A DNA stretch of 44,324 bases from an uncultured Ruminococcus sp. Lineage in GTDB: Bacteria > Bacillota > Clostridia > Oscillospirales > Ruminococcaceae. The notes beneath the pieces are model-generated. The model did not search any database and had not been told where the DNA came from. It saw only the letters and a list, made by a program, of their open reading frames with translations. The stretch is from assembly GCF_937915125.1 (NCBI RefSeq), contig NZ_CALDMP010000053.1, forward strand, positions 1 to 44,324, given 5' to 3'. Positions within the stretch are counted from its first letter, which is position 1. Each line of letters starts with the position of its first letter. Positions 8,508-16,628 of this stretch are shown here, in pieces. The position numbers and the translations under genes are program-made.

Positions 8508-10112
8508 TCAATCAACCATAACAGAATCTCTGACATATCGCCATGTGCCGGACTGGCCATATGTGATCTGGTATCCATTCCGACCAGTTTCATTTGTAAA
8601 ATCCGGATCAAAAACATATGTAACGCCGTTCATGACGATTTCGACCCAGGAATGCGGTCCTAATCCGCCGCTTCTCAGCGGAACACGTCCGGAAATCTGC
8701 TTTGCATCATAGCCTAAATTTCGTGCCATTTCACAGAATGTTGCAGCCATGACATAGCAGTTTCCCTTCAGGTTCGTAAATCCATAGTCAGCATACCATT
8801 TTGTACCCGGAGAAGCCGTATCGGGCATGTAAGGGTTATGCCCATAGTATTTCAAGCTTGCTGCCCAATCAAAAGCACGCTTCAGATCATGTCCAATCTG
8901 ATTTAAAACCGCAGTTGCCAGCGGATAAAGATCTTTGATTGCAACACCATCAGCACCGATATGATATCCATCTTTTGTTGTATTGATCAGCATTACACCA
9001 TTTGATTGGAAGAAATACATTTTCTCGTCAATGGTCTTCCATCCAGTCTGCATGATGCCATTGCTGTCCATATAATAGGTTCCTGTTCCAAGGGTTAAAA
9101 ATCCCGTCTGCATAACGCCATTGCTATCGAAATAATAATTGTTTCCGCCAATAGTTTGCCAACTTTTTACCATTTGCCCCTGGGAATTCAGATAATAGGT
9201 AGATGTGCCTTGCTTCAGAAAACCGGTTTGCATCATTCCATTCGAATCGAAGTAATAACTGTGATCCGATATTTTCTGCCACCCTGTCAGCATCATACCA
9301 GATGCGGAAAAATAATACTTTTTCCCGAAAATCGTCTGCCAGCCTGTCATCCGGATACCAGAATCACTGAAGTAATATGTGCAATTTTCAATGTTCTGAA
9401 AGCCAGTCTGCATTTGACTGGACTCGTCAAAATAATAGGTCTTTCCGTTTTCAGTAAGCCATCCGCAGACCGGCGTTCCGTCCGTATCATAATAAGAAAC
9501 GGTTTGATCGGAAAAAGTACAGAATCCAAGCTGCTGATACCCGTAGGTATCGTCCATAAGGTAGCGATCTCCATCCAGGATCAATTCTCCAACCTGTTTT
9601 CCGTCTGTTTCATCTGCGTAATAACGCTTATCGCAGTAGTCAATCCAGCCATTTAAAACCTCGCCGGTTTCCAGAGAATAATATCGCCTCACACCGTCTA
9701 TCGTCCGCCAGCCTGTTTTCTGCATACCAGTATAATCAAAAAGATAAGGTATTCCATCGATTTCTTGTACACCGATGGCTGCTTCTCCTGTTGCGGGATC
9801 ATAATAATAACGATTTCCGTCTACAATTTGCCATCCGTTTTGCTGAAAGCCGTCTGTATCCATCACATACACAATGTGATTTACAGAAATAACACCAGTG
9901 AGATATCCGTCGTCTGTCTGAAAATATTTTCTTCCTCCGTCAACTTCTTTCCATCCGGATTCAGAAGTTTCTGTTGCAGGAGTAAGTGTTGTAACGGATG
10001 TTGCAGTCAATGGTGTTTCTTCCGATGCGGAAACAGTCGTGGAAAGCAGAAACATACCCATGGAAACAGCTGCAAACGGCAGTAACAGACGAATTATACG
10101 AATGTACTTCAT
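8508..10112 (-). CDS. Cell-wall-binding-repeat protein with transglutaminase-like domain
   Basis: 534 residues with a signal peptide (MKYIRIIRLLLPFAAVSMGM) and AAGGAG before the ATG. Residues about 55-380 are roughly fifteen choline/glucan-binding-type repeats of about 20 residues with the pattern GWQTIxGKxYYFxxxGxMxTG. The C-terminal 145 residues form a transglutaminase-like fold with a complete Cys-His-Asp triad: C452 in GNCYVMAATF, H487 in GPHSWVEI and D502 in YVFDPDF. It may cross-link or cleave proteins at the cell wall; bacterial members include proteases as well as cross-linkers, so the reaction is not settled. It has a consensus promoter of its own and leads the run LRR-dockerin, lipoprotein, acyltransferase. 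Confidence 0.88.
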   Translation of the reverse strand: MKYIRIIRLLLPFAAVSMGMFLLSTTVSASEETPLTATSVTTLTPATETSESGWKEVDGGRKYFQTDDGYLTGVISVNHIVYVMDTDGFQQNGWQIVDGNRYYYDPATGEAAIGVQEIDGIPYLFDYTGMQKTGWRTIDGVRRYYSLETGEVLNGWIDYCDKRYYADETDGKQVGELILDGDRYLMDDTYGYQQLGFCTFSDQTVSYYDTDGTPVCGWLTENGKTYYFDESSQMQTGFQNIENCTYYFSDSGIRMTGWQTIFGKKYYFSASGMMLTGWQKISDHSYYFDSNGMMQTGFLKQGTSTYYLNSQGQMVKSWQTIGGNNYYFDSNGVMQTGFLTLGTGTYYMDSNGIMQTGWKTIDEKMYFFQSNGVMLINTTKDGYHIGADGVAIKDLYPLATAVLNQIGHDLKRAFDWAASLKYYGHNPYMPDTASPGTKWYADYGFTNLKGNCYVMAATFCEMARNLGYDAKQISGRVPLRSGGLGPHSWVEIVMNGVTYVFDPDFTNETGRNGYQITYGQSGTWRYVRDSVMVD

Positions 10113-10151
10113 AATCAGGCTCCTTTTCTATCAAATTTTGTCACTTTTTAT

Positions 10152-10180
10152 ATTATACAGCAAATTATATGAAAAGTCAA
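10152..10180 (-). promoter_or_regulatory. Sigma-A promoter of the transglutaminase-like gene
   Basis: Minus strand: TTGACT (10175-10180), 17 bp spacer, perfect TATAAT (10152-10157), about 40 bp before the start codon. Repeat copy C lies just upstream of it. Confidence 0.8.
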
Positions 10181-10228
10181 TCCAAATTTTGTAAAGCATG
10201 TGAATCAGCAGGGGGTGAACATGCTCTA

Positions 10229-10351
10229 GAGCAATACTGCACAAAGATTGTGTGTCAGATTCGCCGTCAGATTTTTTGTGAAATATGGCGGAAAATATGC
10301 AAGCATATGACTTACAAAGCCGCTAGAGGCTCTTTGTACGGTATTGCCCTA
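10229..10351 (+). repeat. MITE-like repeat, copy C (123 bp, central deletion)
   Basis: Ends GAGCAATACTGCACAAAG and CTTTGTACGGTATTGCCCTA. The central hairpin GTGAATAC/GTATTCAC is missing; the sequence passes from CCGTCAGATTTTTTGTGAAA straight to the right arm with AAATATGCAAGCATATGAC. It lies between the TAA of the dockerin gene (10353-10355) and the promoter of the next gene. Confidence 0.85.
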
Positions 10352-10352
10352 A

Positions 10353-11156
10353 TTATTGCAGTGTCTCCCAAGAAGGCGTACTGCCCACAGACGTCATGGC
10401 GTAGTACAGAAGAATGCGGTAAGCATCGTCCGCATTTATCAGAAGGTCCTTTGTGGTATCCGCCGCAGAAAATGCTGCATTTTCCGCCAGAAGCGAAGTT
10501 CCATCTGTGAATTTTGCATCCAGTCCCACGGAAGCCTGTGCATAATACACCAATGCCAGATATGCATCATCGGCATTGATCTGTGCATCCTCGTTAATAT
10601 CGCCCAGGGTATAAGGGATATACTCCAGGCTGATGTCAACTGCACCATACCATATCCCGTCAACTGCCGAGGTAGGTGTGGCAACCGCAGTTGCCGTCCG
10701 AACAGCAGTTGCCACGGAAGTGACATTCCAGTCATACTGCGTTCTGGAAATATCCAGGTAAAAGCCAGGATCGGGAACCAGCTGTTCCGCCAGGGTATAT
10801 GCGCAGCCGGTGTCTTTTTCGTCTAACACCGTAATCGTAAAAGAAGAATCATATGCCGATGTATCCAGATTATATTCACAGCTGTCAAGGGTAAAAGCAT
10901 ATGTACCTTCCTTTTCCAGAAGTGTACTGTAATACAAAATATTTCCGTCAAGCGTATTCTTTTCAATTTTCACACGGACTGCACGACTGCCTTGTACTGT
11001 AACATGCAGAGTTCCCACAGTGTCAGCCAGATATTCGCTGGGCGCAATTGCGATCACAGTATCTGCATCCTCTGCCCAGACAGCGGATGGGATCATCGAG
11101 CCTGTAAGCATGGCAGCGGCAGTTGCAAATGCCAGGTGTTGCGTTATCCTGTTCAT
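10353..11156 (-). CDS. Small secreted dockerin protein of unknown function
   Basis: 267 residues from the ATG at 11156, which has GGAGG eight bases upstream; the longer frame to 11171 begins with TTG inside the ribosome binding site. A signal peptide (about 1-28, ending VWAED) is followed by about 150 residues of beta-rich sequence that I cannot assign to any enzyme family; no catalytic signature is seen. The C-terminal about 80 residues are a dockerin with DINEDAQINADD and DTTKDLLINADD, the latter lacking some usual Asp ligands. It closely resembles the dockerins of the LRR proteins, not those of the GH9 and GH43 enzymes. It could be a binding or scaffolding accessory. The stop codon abuts repeat copy C. 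Confidence 0.82.
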   Translation of the reverse strand: MNRITQHLAFATAAAMLTGSMIPSAVWAEDADTVIAIAPSEYLADTVGTLHVTVQGSRAVRVKIEKNTLDGNILYYSTLLEKEGTYAFTLDSCEYNLDTSAYDSSFTITVLDEKDTGCAYTLAEQLVPDPGFYLDISRTQYDWNVTSVATAVRTATAVATPTSAVDGIWYGAVDISLEYIPYTLGDINEDAQINADDAYLALVYYAQASVGLDAKFTDGTSLLAENAAFSAADTTKDLLINADDAYRILLYYAMTSVGSTPSWETLQ

Positions 11157-11213
11157 GGTTTTTTCCTCCAATAATACAAATTTTGCATTGTTTCCTTTTT
11201 TCTATACATTACT

Positions 11214-11243
11214 ATAATAAAGCATTATGCCTTTCCTTGTCAA
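11214..11243 (-). promoter_or_regulatory. Promoter of the small dockerin protein gene
   Basis: Minus strand: perfect TTGACA (11238-11243), 18 bp spacer, TATTAT (11214-11219), 57 bp before the start codon. Confidence 0.7.
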
Positions 11244-11312
11244 GTCCCTTTTTTAAATTTTCATCGAAAAAGGATATGACAAATAAACATTTCAGGTTCT
11301 TCTGAACAAATT

Positions 11313-11491
11313 TAGGCAATACCGAACAAAGATTGTGTGTCAGATGCGCCGTCAGATTTTTTATCAGATGAAACAAAAAGTGCAGTGAATACTTTGTGTA
11401 TTCACGAGCATTTTTGCGAAATATGACGAAAAAATATGCAAGCATATGGCGTGCAAAGCCGTTAGGCGCTCTTTGTGCGGTGTTGCCTTTA
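11313..11491 (+). repeat. MITE-like repeat, copy D (full length, plus orientation)
   Basis: 179 bp from TAGGCAATACCGAACAAAG to GTGCGGTGTTGCCTTTA. It has the left CGTCAGAT motifs, the central GTGAATAC-ttt-GTGTATTCAC hairpin and the right arm with ATGCAAGCATATGGCGTGC. Confidence 0.9.
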
Positions 11492-11540
11492 CCGAATCAT
11501 GATTATTACGGAAGCACTGTGCAATTGCCAAACCATAGAA

Positions 11541-11587
11541 AAAAGAGTATCATGCTCCATTGATCTGATGGATGATGATACTCTTTT
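11541..11587. terminator. Bidirectional terminator-like hairpin
   Basis: The 12-13 bp arms AAAAGAGTATCAT and ATGATACTCTTTT enclose a 21-base loop. On the minus strand the stem is followed by a run of T, so it can terminate the GH30 transcript that enters from 11696; the plus strand also ends in TTTT. Confidence 0.7.
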
Positions 11588-11591
11588 GAAT

Positions 11592-11631
11592 TAAGGCAAC
11601 ACCGCACAAAGATTATGCGGTACTGCCTTAA
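11592..11631. repeat. MITE-like repeat, copy E (minimal, ends only)
   Basis: 40 bp palindrome TTAAGGCAACACCGCACAAA-GATTA-TGCGGTACTGCCTTAA, made of the two family ends with no interior, 65 bp downstream of the GH30 stop codon. Confidence 0.85.
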
Positions 11632-11695
11632 CGATTCTTTATCATTGGTACAATCCGTTTTTATGAAAGAAGTCATCTATCATAATATTACGCAT

Positions 11696-14167
11696 TTATT
11701 CTGCATAAGGAAGAACACTTACCAGATGTACCAGGAATTTCAGCAGAAGCAGTGCATCATCTCCGTCCAGTCCCTGATTGTTGTTGCAGTCTGCATTGCG
11801 CATTGCAAGATCGTTTAACTGTACAGAGCCGGCAGTCGCCTTATTCAGAAGCACTGCATCCGTAATATCCACTCTTCCGTCTACATTAACATCGCCATAG
11901 AGCACTACTTTTACAGGAGCTGTTTCAGTGGATTCGGATGATTTTGCCGTAGTCTCAGAAGAAGCTGTTTCTTTGATCGTATTCGTTTCGGATACCGTTG
12001 TCTCTGGTGATGTTGACACCGCAGAAGTCTGGGTTGTCCCGGTAGTTTTCTCTGTCGTCTGCTCTGTCTTCTCAGTTTCAGCAGGCTGTGTCGCTGTCAC
12101 AGAGGACGTCACTGTCTGACTGCTGGATTTTGTTGTAGTGCTTTGCGCAGTTGTTGTTTCTGCCGTACTTTGTTCTGTTACAGATGATTTTGTCGTGGAA
12201 GTCGTTTCTTTTGATGCAGTGGTCGTTTCAGTCTGCGTCACTGTTGTAGTAGTTGTAGTCGTAGCTTTTGTTAAACTACTTGTTTCGGATGTCGTAGTTT
12301 GCTGGGTTGTAGATGTTGTTTGTGTTGTTGTAGAAGTCGTTGTTGGAATTGCAATTTCTGACGGTCCGTCAATTGCTGTTCCAGCTACTGCACCAATTGC
12401 TTCATCAATATAAAAATTCATGACGCCGCTTGTTGTTTCCACAATGATCCTGGCACCAGTTGCATCCTCTGGAATCATAAAATTACTATTATACAGCTGA
12501 ACATAATTCCCCTTTACAGCAGTTTTTGTGTCAATGTTTTTATACCTGGTCTGACCAGATGAATCAACATACTGCAATGTCAGGGCGAACTTCTCTGCCG
12601 CTTCTCCATCAACATATGCAACACATACACTGAAGCTGTACGCTTTTCCCGGTTGAAAAGCCGATGTATCCAATAGCTTTTCTGCACCATTCCACGCTTC
12701 TGTTCGTTCAGAAACCAGGAGTGCATTTGTTCCCATATAGGGGATTCTTCCGCTGAGTCCGATTTGATTTGGACCTCTCACTGCCCAGTCACAGTTGGAT
12801 TTTTCAAATGTGTCATGGAAGTAATACCCGTTTTCATCAGGCTCCACTGCCTTTTCAGACAGTGTAACGACAAAGGTTGAAACGCTCTCCGCCGGGAGCT
12901 GTGCCCAGAAGCTATTGTCGGTATAATCTAAATTTTCTGTTTTCGCAAGATTCTCCGTTCCTGATGTTCTGTAGCGGTCGATATCCGTGATCTTCGAATC
13001 GGCGCTGACAGAAAACTGCTGTGCATAGCCCTCAGTACCTTTGTTTATTGCAACGATGGTCACCTGATTGTCGTCACCCTTGTAGGCAGATACATAGACA
13101 TTGTCCGAAGGCTGTTCCGTTGCATCAATACGTACATCACCAGGACGGACATACTTGGAGTACTGAGCCATGCAGTAACCACGCTTGCTGATTTTACCAT
13201 CCTCAGTCATTAAGCCATAGTGTCTGCGAATATACCACCATGTATAGGCGCTCATATTTCCTACGACCATAGCGTTATGAATATTTTCAGAAACCTGTAT
13301 AGCCTCTGGATAATTATTGGCAGAATCTTGATCGCTGTTTGGAACATATACTTCTGTCATCCAGATTTCCTTGCCGCAGTTTTCAAGTTCAGGATAATCC
13401 ATCCAGGATCTTTGCGTGCCATAGAAATGTGTTCCAAAAAGGTCGCAGTTTGCAAATGCTTTCGCATTATTCAGAATCTTTTTGTATATTGTCTTTCCGC
13501 CGTCTCCTGTGCCGTGGTCTATCCATGAAGCATCCTCAGGAGAATACTGGAAAGATTCAGGCGACATAAGTCTTGTACTTGTGATTTGATCGCCGTAGTT
13601 TGCAAGAAAATTAGTGATTTCATCCGTTGTCCAGTGCGTCCATTCAGAAGAATAATCAGGCTCATTCTGAACCGAAATAGAATAAAGGTCAACACTGTTA
13701 TTCTTCATGTAAGTACCGAAATTATTGAGATGCTGTGCATATGCACCATAATTAGATTCCGGAAGATGAAGTTTACCTATATTGCTGTCAGGATATTCTT
13801 CAGCAAGATTTGCTGGCGGTTCCCATGGAGACGCAAAAACAGTAACACCCATATTTGTGGCAGTTTGCGCTGTCGGAAGTGCTTTGTACCACTGAGTGCT
13901 GTCAGGATTAACGAACACTCTCAATACAGTGAGTCCCAACTCGTCATCACCGTTTCCGAATGCAGTCTGTCTTTGTGCCTTTGTCAAATCCTGTCCAGTC
14001 CACTCAGGATGATTCATTCCGCCGAATCCTCTGATTGTCTGATACTCGATGGATGTGTCAATAACACATTCACTTGCTGCCGAAACATATCCCTGCGGAA
14101 AAAGCGATATTGTTGACAGCATCAGAATCGTTGCCGTAATGCCTGCCGTCATTTTTTTCAGAATCAT
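11696..14167 (-). CDS. Secreted GH30 subfamily 8 glucuronoxylanase with CBM22, Thr-rich linker and dockerin
   Basis: 823 residues; AGGAGG seven bases before the ATG and a signal peptide ending YVSA. The catalytic domain (about 32-430) begins IRGFGGMNHPEWTG. The acid/base Glu169 is in SVQNEPDY and the nucleophile Glu272 in WMTEVY. The following YTWWYIRRHYGLM has the Arg pair (314-315) typical of GH30_8 enzymes that read the methylglucuronic acid branch of xylan, which supports endo-glucuronoxylanase activity. A jelly-roll domain of CBM22 type (about 440-590) contains GRIPYMGTNALLVSERTEAW. The Thr/Ser linker runs from about 600 to 750. The dockerin has DVNVDGRVDITD and a second, variant loop CNNNQGLDGDD, unlike the other dockerins here. 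Transcription starts upstream of repeat copy F, which fills most of the leader. Confidence 0.93.
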   Translation of the reverse strand: MILKKMTAGITATILMLSTISLFPQGYVSAASECVIDTSIEYQTIRGFGGMNHPEWTGQDLTKAQRQTAFGNGDDELGLTVLRVFVNPDSTQWYKALPTAQTATNMGVTVFASPWEPPANLAEEYPDSNIGKLHLPESNYGAYAQHLNNFGTYMKNNSVDLYSISVQNEPDYSSEWTHWTTDEITNFLANYGDQITSTRLMSPESFQYSPEDASWIDHGTGDGGKTIYKKILNNAKAFANCDLFGTHFYGTQRSWMDYPELENCGKEIWMTEVYVPNSDQDSANNYPEAIQVSENIHNAMVVGNMSAYTWWYIRRHYGLMTEDGKISKRGYCMAQYSKYVRPGDVRIDATEQPSDNVYVSAYKGDDNQVTIVAINKGTEGYAQQFSVSADSKITDIDRYRTSGTENLAKTENLDYTDNSFWAQLPAESVSTFVVTLSEKAVEPDENGYYFHDTFEKSNCDWAVRGPNQIGLSGRIPYMGTNALLVSERTEAWNGAEKLLDTSAFQPGKAYSFSVCVAYVDGEAAEKFALTLQYVDSSGQTRYKNIDTKTAVKGNYVQLYNSNFMIPEDATGARIIVETTSGVMNFYIDEAIGAVAGTAIDGPSEIAIPTTTSTTTQTTSTTQQTTTSETSSLTKATTTTTTTVTQTETTTASKETTSTTKSSVTEQSTAETTTAQSTTTKSSSQTVTSSVTATQPAETEKTEQTTEKTTGTTQTSAVSTSPETTVSETNTIKETASSETTAKSSESTETAPVKVVLYGDVNVDGRVDITDAVLLNKATAGSVQLNDLAMRNADCNNNQGLDGDDALLLLKFLVHLVSVLPYAE

Positions 14168-14188
14168 CTAAGTACCTCCTAAAAACAT

Positions 14189-14382
14189 AGGGCAATACCG
14201 CACAAAGATTGTGCATCAGATGTACTCTACGAGCATAAACTTTGTCAGATTTTTCGTCAGATGAAACAAAAAGCACAGTGAATACTTTGTGTATTCACGA
14301 GCATTTTTGTGAAATATGACGAAAAAAATGCAAGCATATGACGTGCAAAGCCGTCAGGCGCTCTTTACGCGGTGTTGCCATA
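14189..14382 (+). repeat. MITE-like repeat, copy F in the GH30 leader
   Basis: About 194 bp from TAGGGCAATACCGCACAAAG to TTTACGCGGTGTTGCCATA. It carries the extra segment TGTACTCTACGAGCATAAAC, found otherwise only in copy M. It lies between the GH30 promoter (14433-14461) and ribosome binding site (about 14176), so a large hairpin is expected in the 5' untranslated RNA. Confidence 0.9.
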
Positions 14383-14432
14383 GCTAATGTGCTGTATTTT
14401 CAGCACAAATCTGCCATTCTTCATTTATACAC

Positions 14433-14461
14433 ATTGTACACTTTTATCTCTATGCTGTCAA
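14433..14461 (-). promoter_or_regulatory. Sigma-A promoter of the GH30 gene
   Basis: Minus strand: perfect TTGACA (14456-14461), 17 bp spacer, TACAAT (14433-14438). The predicted leader is about 260 nt and includes repeat copy F. The rest of the gap up to the lipoprotein stop at 14585 shows no gene. Confidence 0.8.
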
Positions 14462-14584
14462 CCCACATTGTGCATTTATGGTGTAGAAAATGAAGATTTT
14501 TTATTGTAGTTGATGCGGAGGTCACCATTTGCAGTTGCTTACGTCCTTGCGGGATTTCGCAGTGAAGTACCCTAAAGTCCTCTA

Positions 14585-15337
14585 TTAAAATGTCATTCCG
14601 TCATAGGATACAGAAGCTATTTTCCAGAATCCGTCAGTAAAAAAAATATCAAGATTCATTTCACACGCATTGCCATAGTTGTCAAACTTTGCAACTGCGG
14701 TAAAGCTGTCGTCGCTCACATCTGTAATTGAGATAACAGGCTTTCCGTCCTCTGTTATCCATGGATATCCACAGCCCTTTGCAGTAACATAGCCGTATAG
14801 TTCTCCGTCAATATCAATGTAGTAGGGTTGCTCACCGCCCAAGATGTGTGAATATCTGTTTTGGATCAGGGTTTCAGAAAGATTTTCCTCCATAAACTGC
14901 TTCAGGTCTGCAGTATTTGTAAACTGTGCATTCACCTTTGCATACTGCCTGCCGTCAACTTCTACAGTGTCGTTTTCATCCTTCGGGATGCTGCCGCCGC
15001 CGATGCGATCGATATAATCAAGTGCGCCCATAAGCCTGCTTGCCTGGGAAACAAAATCCTCCGTCATATCTATGGTGCCTTCTGTCTCGACCGAAGTCTC
15101 ATTTTTAACAGTATCTGTTTCAGCAACTGAGGCGCTTTCCGATACGATATCCGTCATTTTTGTATCGGTGAAAGTTTCGTTTTCAACGGTGTCTGTTTCA
15201 GTAACTGAGGAGATCTCCGACACGATATTTGTCTCGGCATTGATCGTCTCGTGGATTTGTGCGTCTCCATCGTATGAGCAAGCCGAGAAAATCACGCACA
15301 TTGCGGATAATAATACAAACAAATTATTCCTTTTCAT
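14585..15337 (-). CDS. Putative lipoprotein with internal Thr/Glu repeat
   Basis: 250 residues. The signal peptide ends in the lipobox VIFSAC; a GAAAGGA site precedes the ATG. Residues about 30-90 are an acidic linker with two copies of a 26-residue unit (SVTETDTVENETF and SVAETDTVKNETS). The C-terminal globular part (about 90-250) has the order helix, ADLKQFMEENLSETLIQNRY, then beta strands ending DIFFTDGFWKIASVSY. This layout resembles the IseA/YoeB family of DL-endopeptidase inhibitors, but that is a weak impression. It lies 16 bp after the TetR gene and should be co-transcribed with it, so it may be controlled by that regulator. Confidence 0.75.
   Translation of the reverse strand: MKRNNLFVLLSAMCVIFSACSYDGDAQIHETINAETNIVSEISSVTETDTVENETFTDTKMTDIVSESASVAETDTVKNETSVETEGTIDMTEDFVSQASRLMGALDYIDRIGGGSIPKDENDTVEVDGRQYAKVNAQFTNTADLKQFMEENLSETLIQNRYSHILGGEQPYYIDIDGELYGYVTAKGCGYPWITEDGKPVISITDVSDDSFTAVAKFDNYGNACEMNLDIFFTDGFWKIASVSYDGMTF
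15094..15235. repeat. In-frame tandem duplication in the lipoprotein linker
   Basis: Two about 64-bp copies (starting at 15094 and 15172, period 78 bp) share TCTGTTTCAG(C/T)AACTGAGG and flanking bases with scattered differences. The period is a multiple of three, so the frame is kept. Confidence 0.75.
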
Positions 15338-15353
15338 TTTATTTTTCCTTTCA

Positions 15354-16028
15354 TTATCTTGATTCTCTGTTATTAGGGAGGTACGGCAGGTCGGACAGTT
15401 TCATGCCATGATATGTTCCGTCACATCCTTTCTCGATGTCTGAATATACCTGATCCACCCTGCCCGATTGAATCAGCATGATAAGACCTGCAAACATTGT
15501 ACCAAGTCTTTTGCCTATCTCCTCTTCAGAAAGATCGCATACACACATTGCGCACATCACACCAAGTCCATAAGCGTGCGTCCACATCTGTTCAAAAACA
15601 AGACGAGCCTGATCTGCTGTTAATGTGTAATCCTGCTCAATAAGTTCTATACATACATCGCCTATCTCTCCAAGATCAGCAATAGTATTTTCGAAGCCCC
15701 TGTTTTCCTTGTGTTCCTGCATAAAGAGAAGCTTGAACAGTTCGGGTTGATGGATTCCGTATGATACTATCATCATGCCGATTCGCTTGAATGCAGGGGT
15801 ATAGTCACGATAGTCGCTGATATATTCGAGGAACTCCTTCAAAGCCAGTTCCCTTGCTGCAAGCTTAAGCTCCTCCATCGTCTGAAAATATGTGAATATC
15901 GGTCTCGACGATGTGCCTAGATATGCTCCGAGATCTCTTGCGGTAAGTGCGGATATCCCGTCCTTTTTAATTATGTCAAACGCTGCTGCTACGATCTCTT
16001 CTTTTGAAAATTTGGGCTTTGGCGGCAT
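15354..16028 (-). CDS. TetR/AcrR-family transcriptional regulator
   Basis: 224 residues with AAGGAG before the ATG. The N-terminal HTH reads FSKEEIVAAAFDIIKKDG, then ALTARDLGAYLGTSSRPIFT and YFQTMEEL, the classic TetR arrangement in which the recognition helix precedes YxxF. The C-terminal ligand-binding region (about 75-215) is helical and has several Cys (VMCAMCVCDLSEEE), unusual in number but not clearly a metal site. It heads a two-gene unit with the lipoprotein downstream. It has a perfect consensus promoter with a short repeat hairpin (copy G) in the leader; autorepression is usual for the family but no operator could be proved. Confidence 0.9.
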   Translation of the reverse strand: MPPKPKFSKEEIVAAAFDIIKKDGISALTARDLGAYLGTSSRPIFTYFQTMEELKLAARELALKEFLEYISDYRDYTPAFKRIGMMIVSYGIHQPELFKLLFMQEHKENRGFENTIADLGEIGDVCIELIEQDYTLTADQARLVFEQMWTHAYGLGVMCAMCVCDLSEEEIGKRLGTMFAGLIMLIQSGRVDQVYSDIEKGCDGTYHGMKLSDLPYLPNNRESR

Positions 16029-16046
16029 TCAAATCACTCCTTTGAA

Positions 16047-16086
16047 TTAAGGCGATACCGCACAAAGATTGTGCGGTATTGCCCAA
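16047..16086. repeat. MITE-like repeat, copy G (minimal) in the TetR leader
   Basis: Palindrome TTAAGGCGATACCGCACAAA-GATT-GTGCGGTATTGCCC between the TetR promoter (16159-16187) and its ribosome binding site. A stem of about 13 bp is expected in the mRNA leader. Confidence 0.85.
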
Positions 16087-16158
16087 GATCTCTTATCACA
16101 CCTACTTCTTCATTTTTGTCACGTCATATTAGGTAACATTGTTGCAGAACGCTGTTGT

Positions 16159-16187
16159 ATTATAGCATATAATAATCTATCTGTCAA
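16159..16187 (-). promoter_or_regulatory. Consensus sigma-A promoter of the TetR-lipoprotein unit
   Basis: Minus strand: perfect TTGACA (16182-16187), 17 bp spacer, perfect TATAAT (16159-16164). This is the strongest promoter match in the window; such a promoter normally needs a repressor. Confidence 0.88.
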
Positions 16188-16267
16188 GAGGGACACTAAA
16201 TTTTTTATTTCAACTTAGAGATATCTAGAGGTGCCCTAATGACGATCGACCTTTCATAAACAAAGAG

Positions 16268-16311
16268 AAAACCACGTAATCTCGATAAAGCATCGAAATT
16301 ACGTGGTTTTT
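16268..16311. terminator. Strong bidirectional terminator-like hairpin
   Basis: The 13-bp arms AAAACCACGTAAT and ATTACGTGGTTTT enclose an inner TCGAT/ATCGA stem, with T runs on both strands. It would end the minus-strand transcript coming from the corrinoid gene at 16629. The rest of 16190-16403 shows no gene. Confidence 0.8.
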
Positions 16312-16403
16312 GTACCACCGATTATTCACTTGAAATAATCAATTTGACAAAGAACTAAAATTTTGATACAATGCACTCTTTTGTAGCTGAAAAGGTGCAA
16401 AAT

Positions 16404-16581
16404 CAAGGCAATACCGCACAAAGATTGTGCGTCAGATGCGCCGTCAGATTTTTCGTCAGATGAAACAAAAAGCACAGTGAATACTTTGTGTATTCACGAG
16501 CATTTTTGTGAAATATGACGGAAAATATGCAAGCATATGACGTGCAAAGCCGTCAGGCGCTCTTTGTGCGGTGTTGCCTCA
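16404..16581 (+). repeat. MITE-like repeat, copy H (full length, plus orientation)
   Basis: 178 bp from CAAGGCAATACCGCACAAAG to CTTTGTGCGGTGTTGCCTCA. It is a good reference copy: left CGTCAGAT motifs, central GTGAATAC/GTATTCAC hairpin, right arm ATGCAAGCATATGACGTGCA. It lies 47 bp downstream of the corrinoid gene stop. Confidence 0.92.
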
Positions 16582-16628
16582 ATCCTCCGGCACAAATCCT
16601 CTTGCTCTAAGGGAAATTATCGAAAAAA

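Noticed and set aside
11928..12413. Val-rich plus-strand frames
   Set aside because: They are the reverse complement of the Thr-rich linker of the GH30 protein (ACN codons read as GTN).
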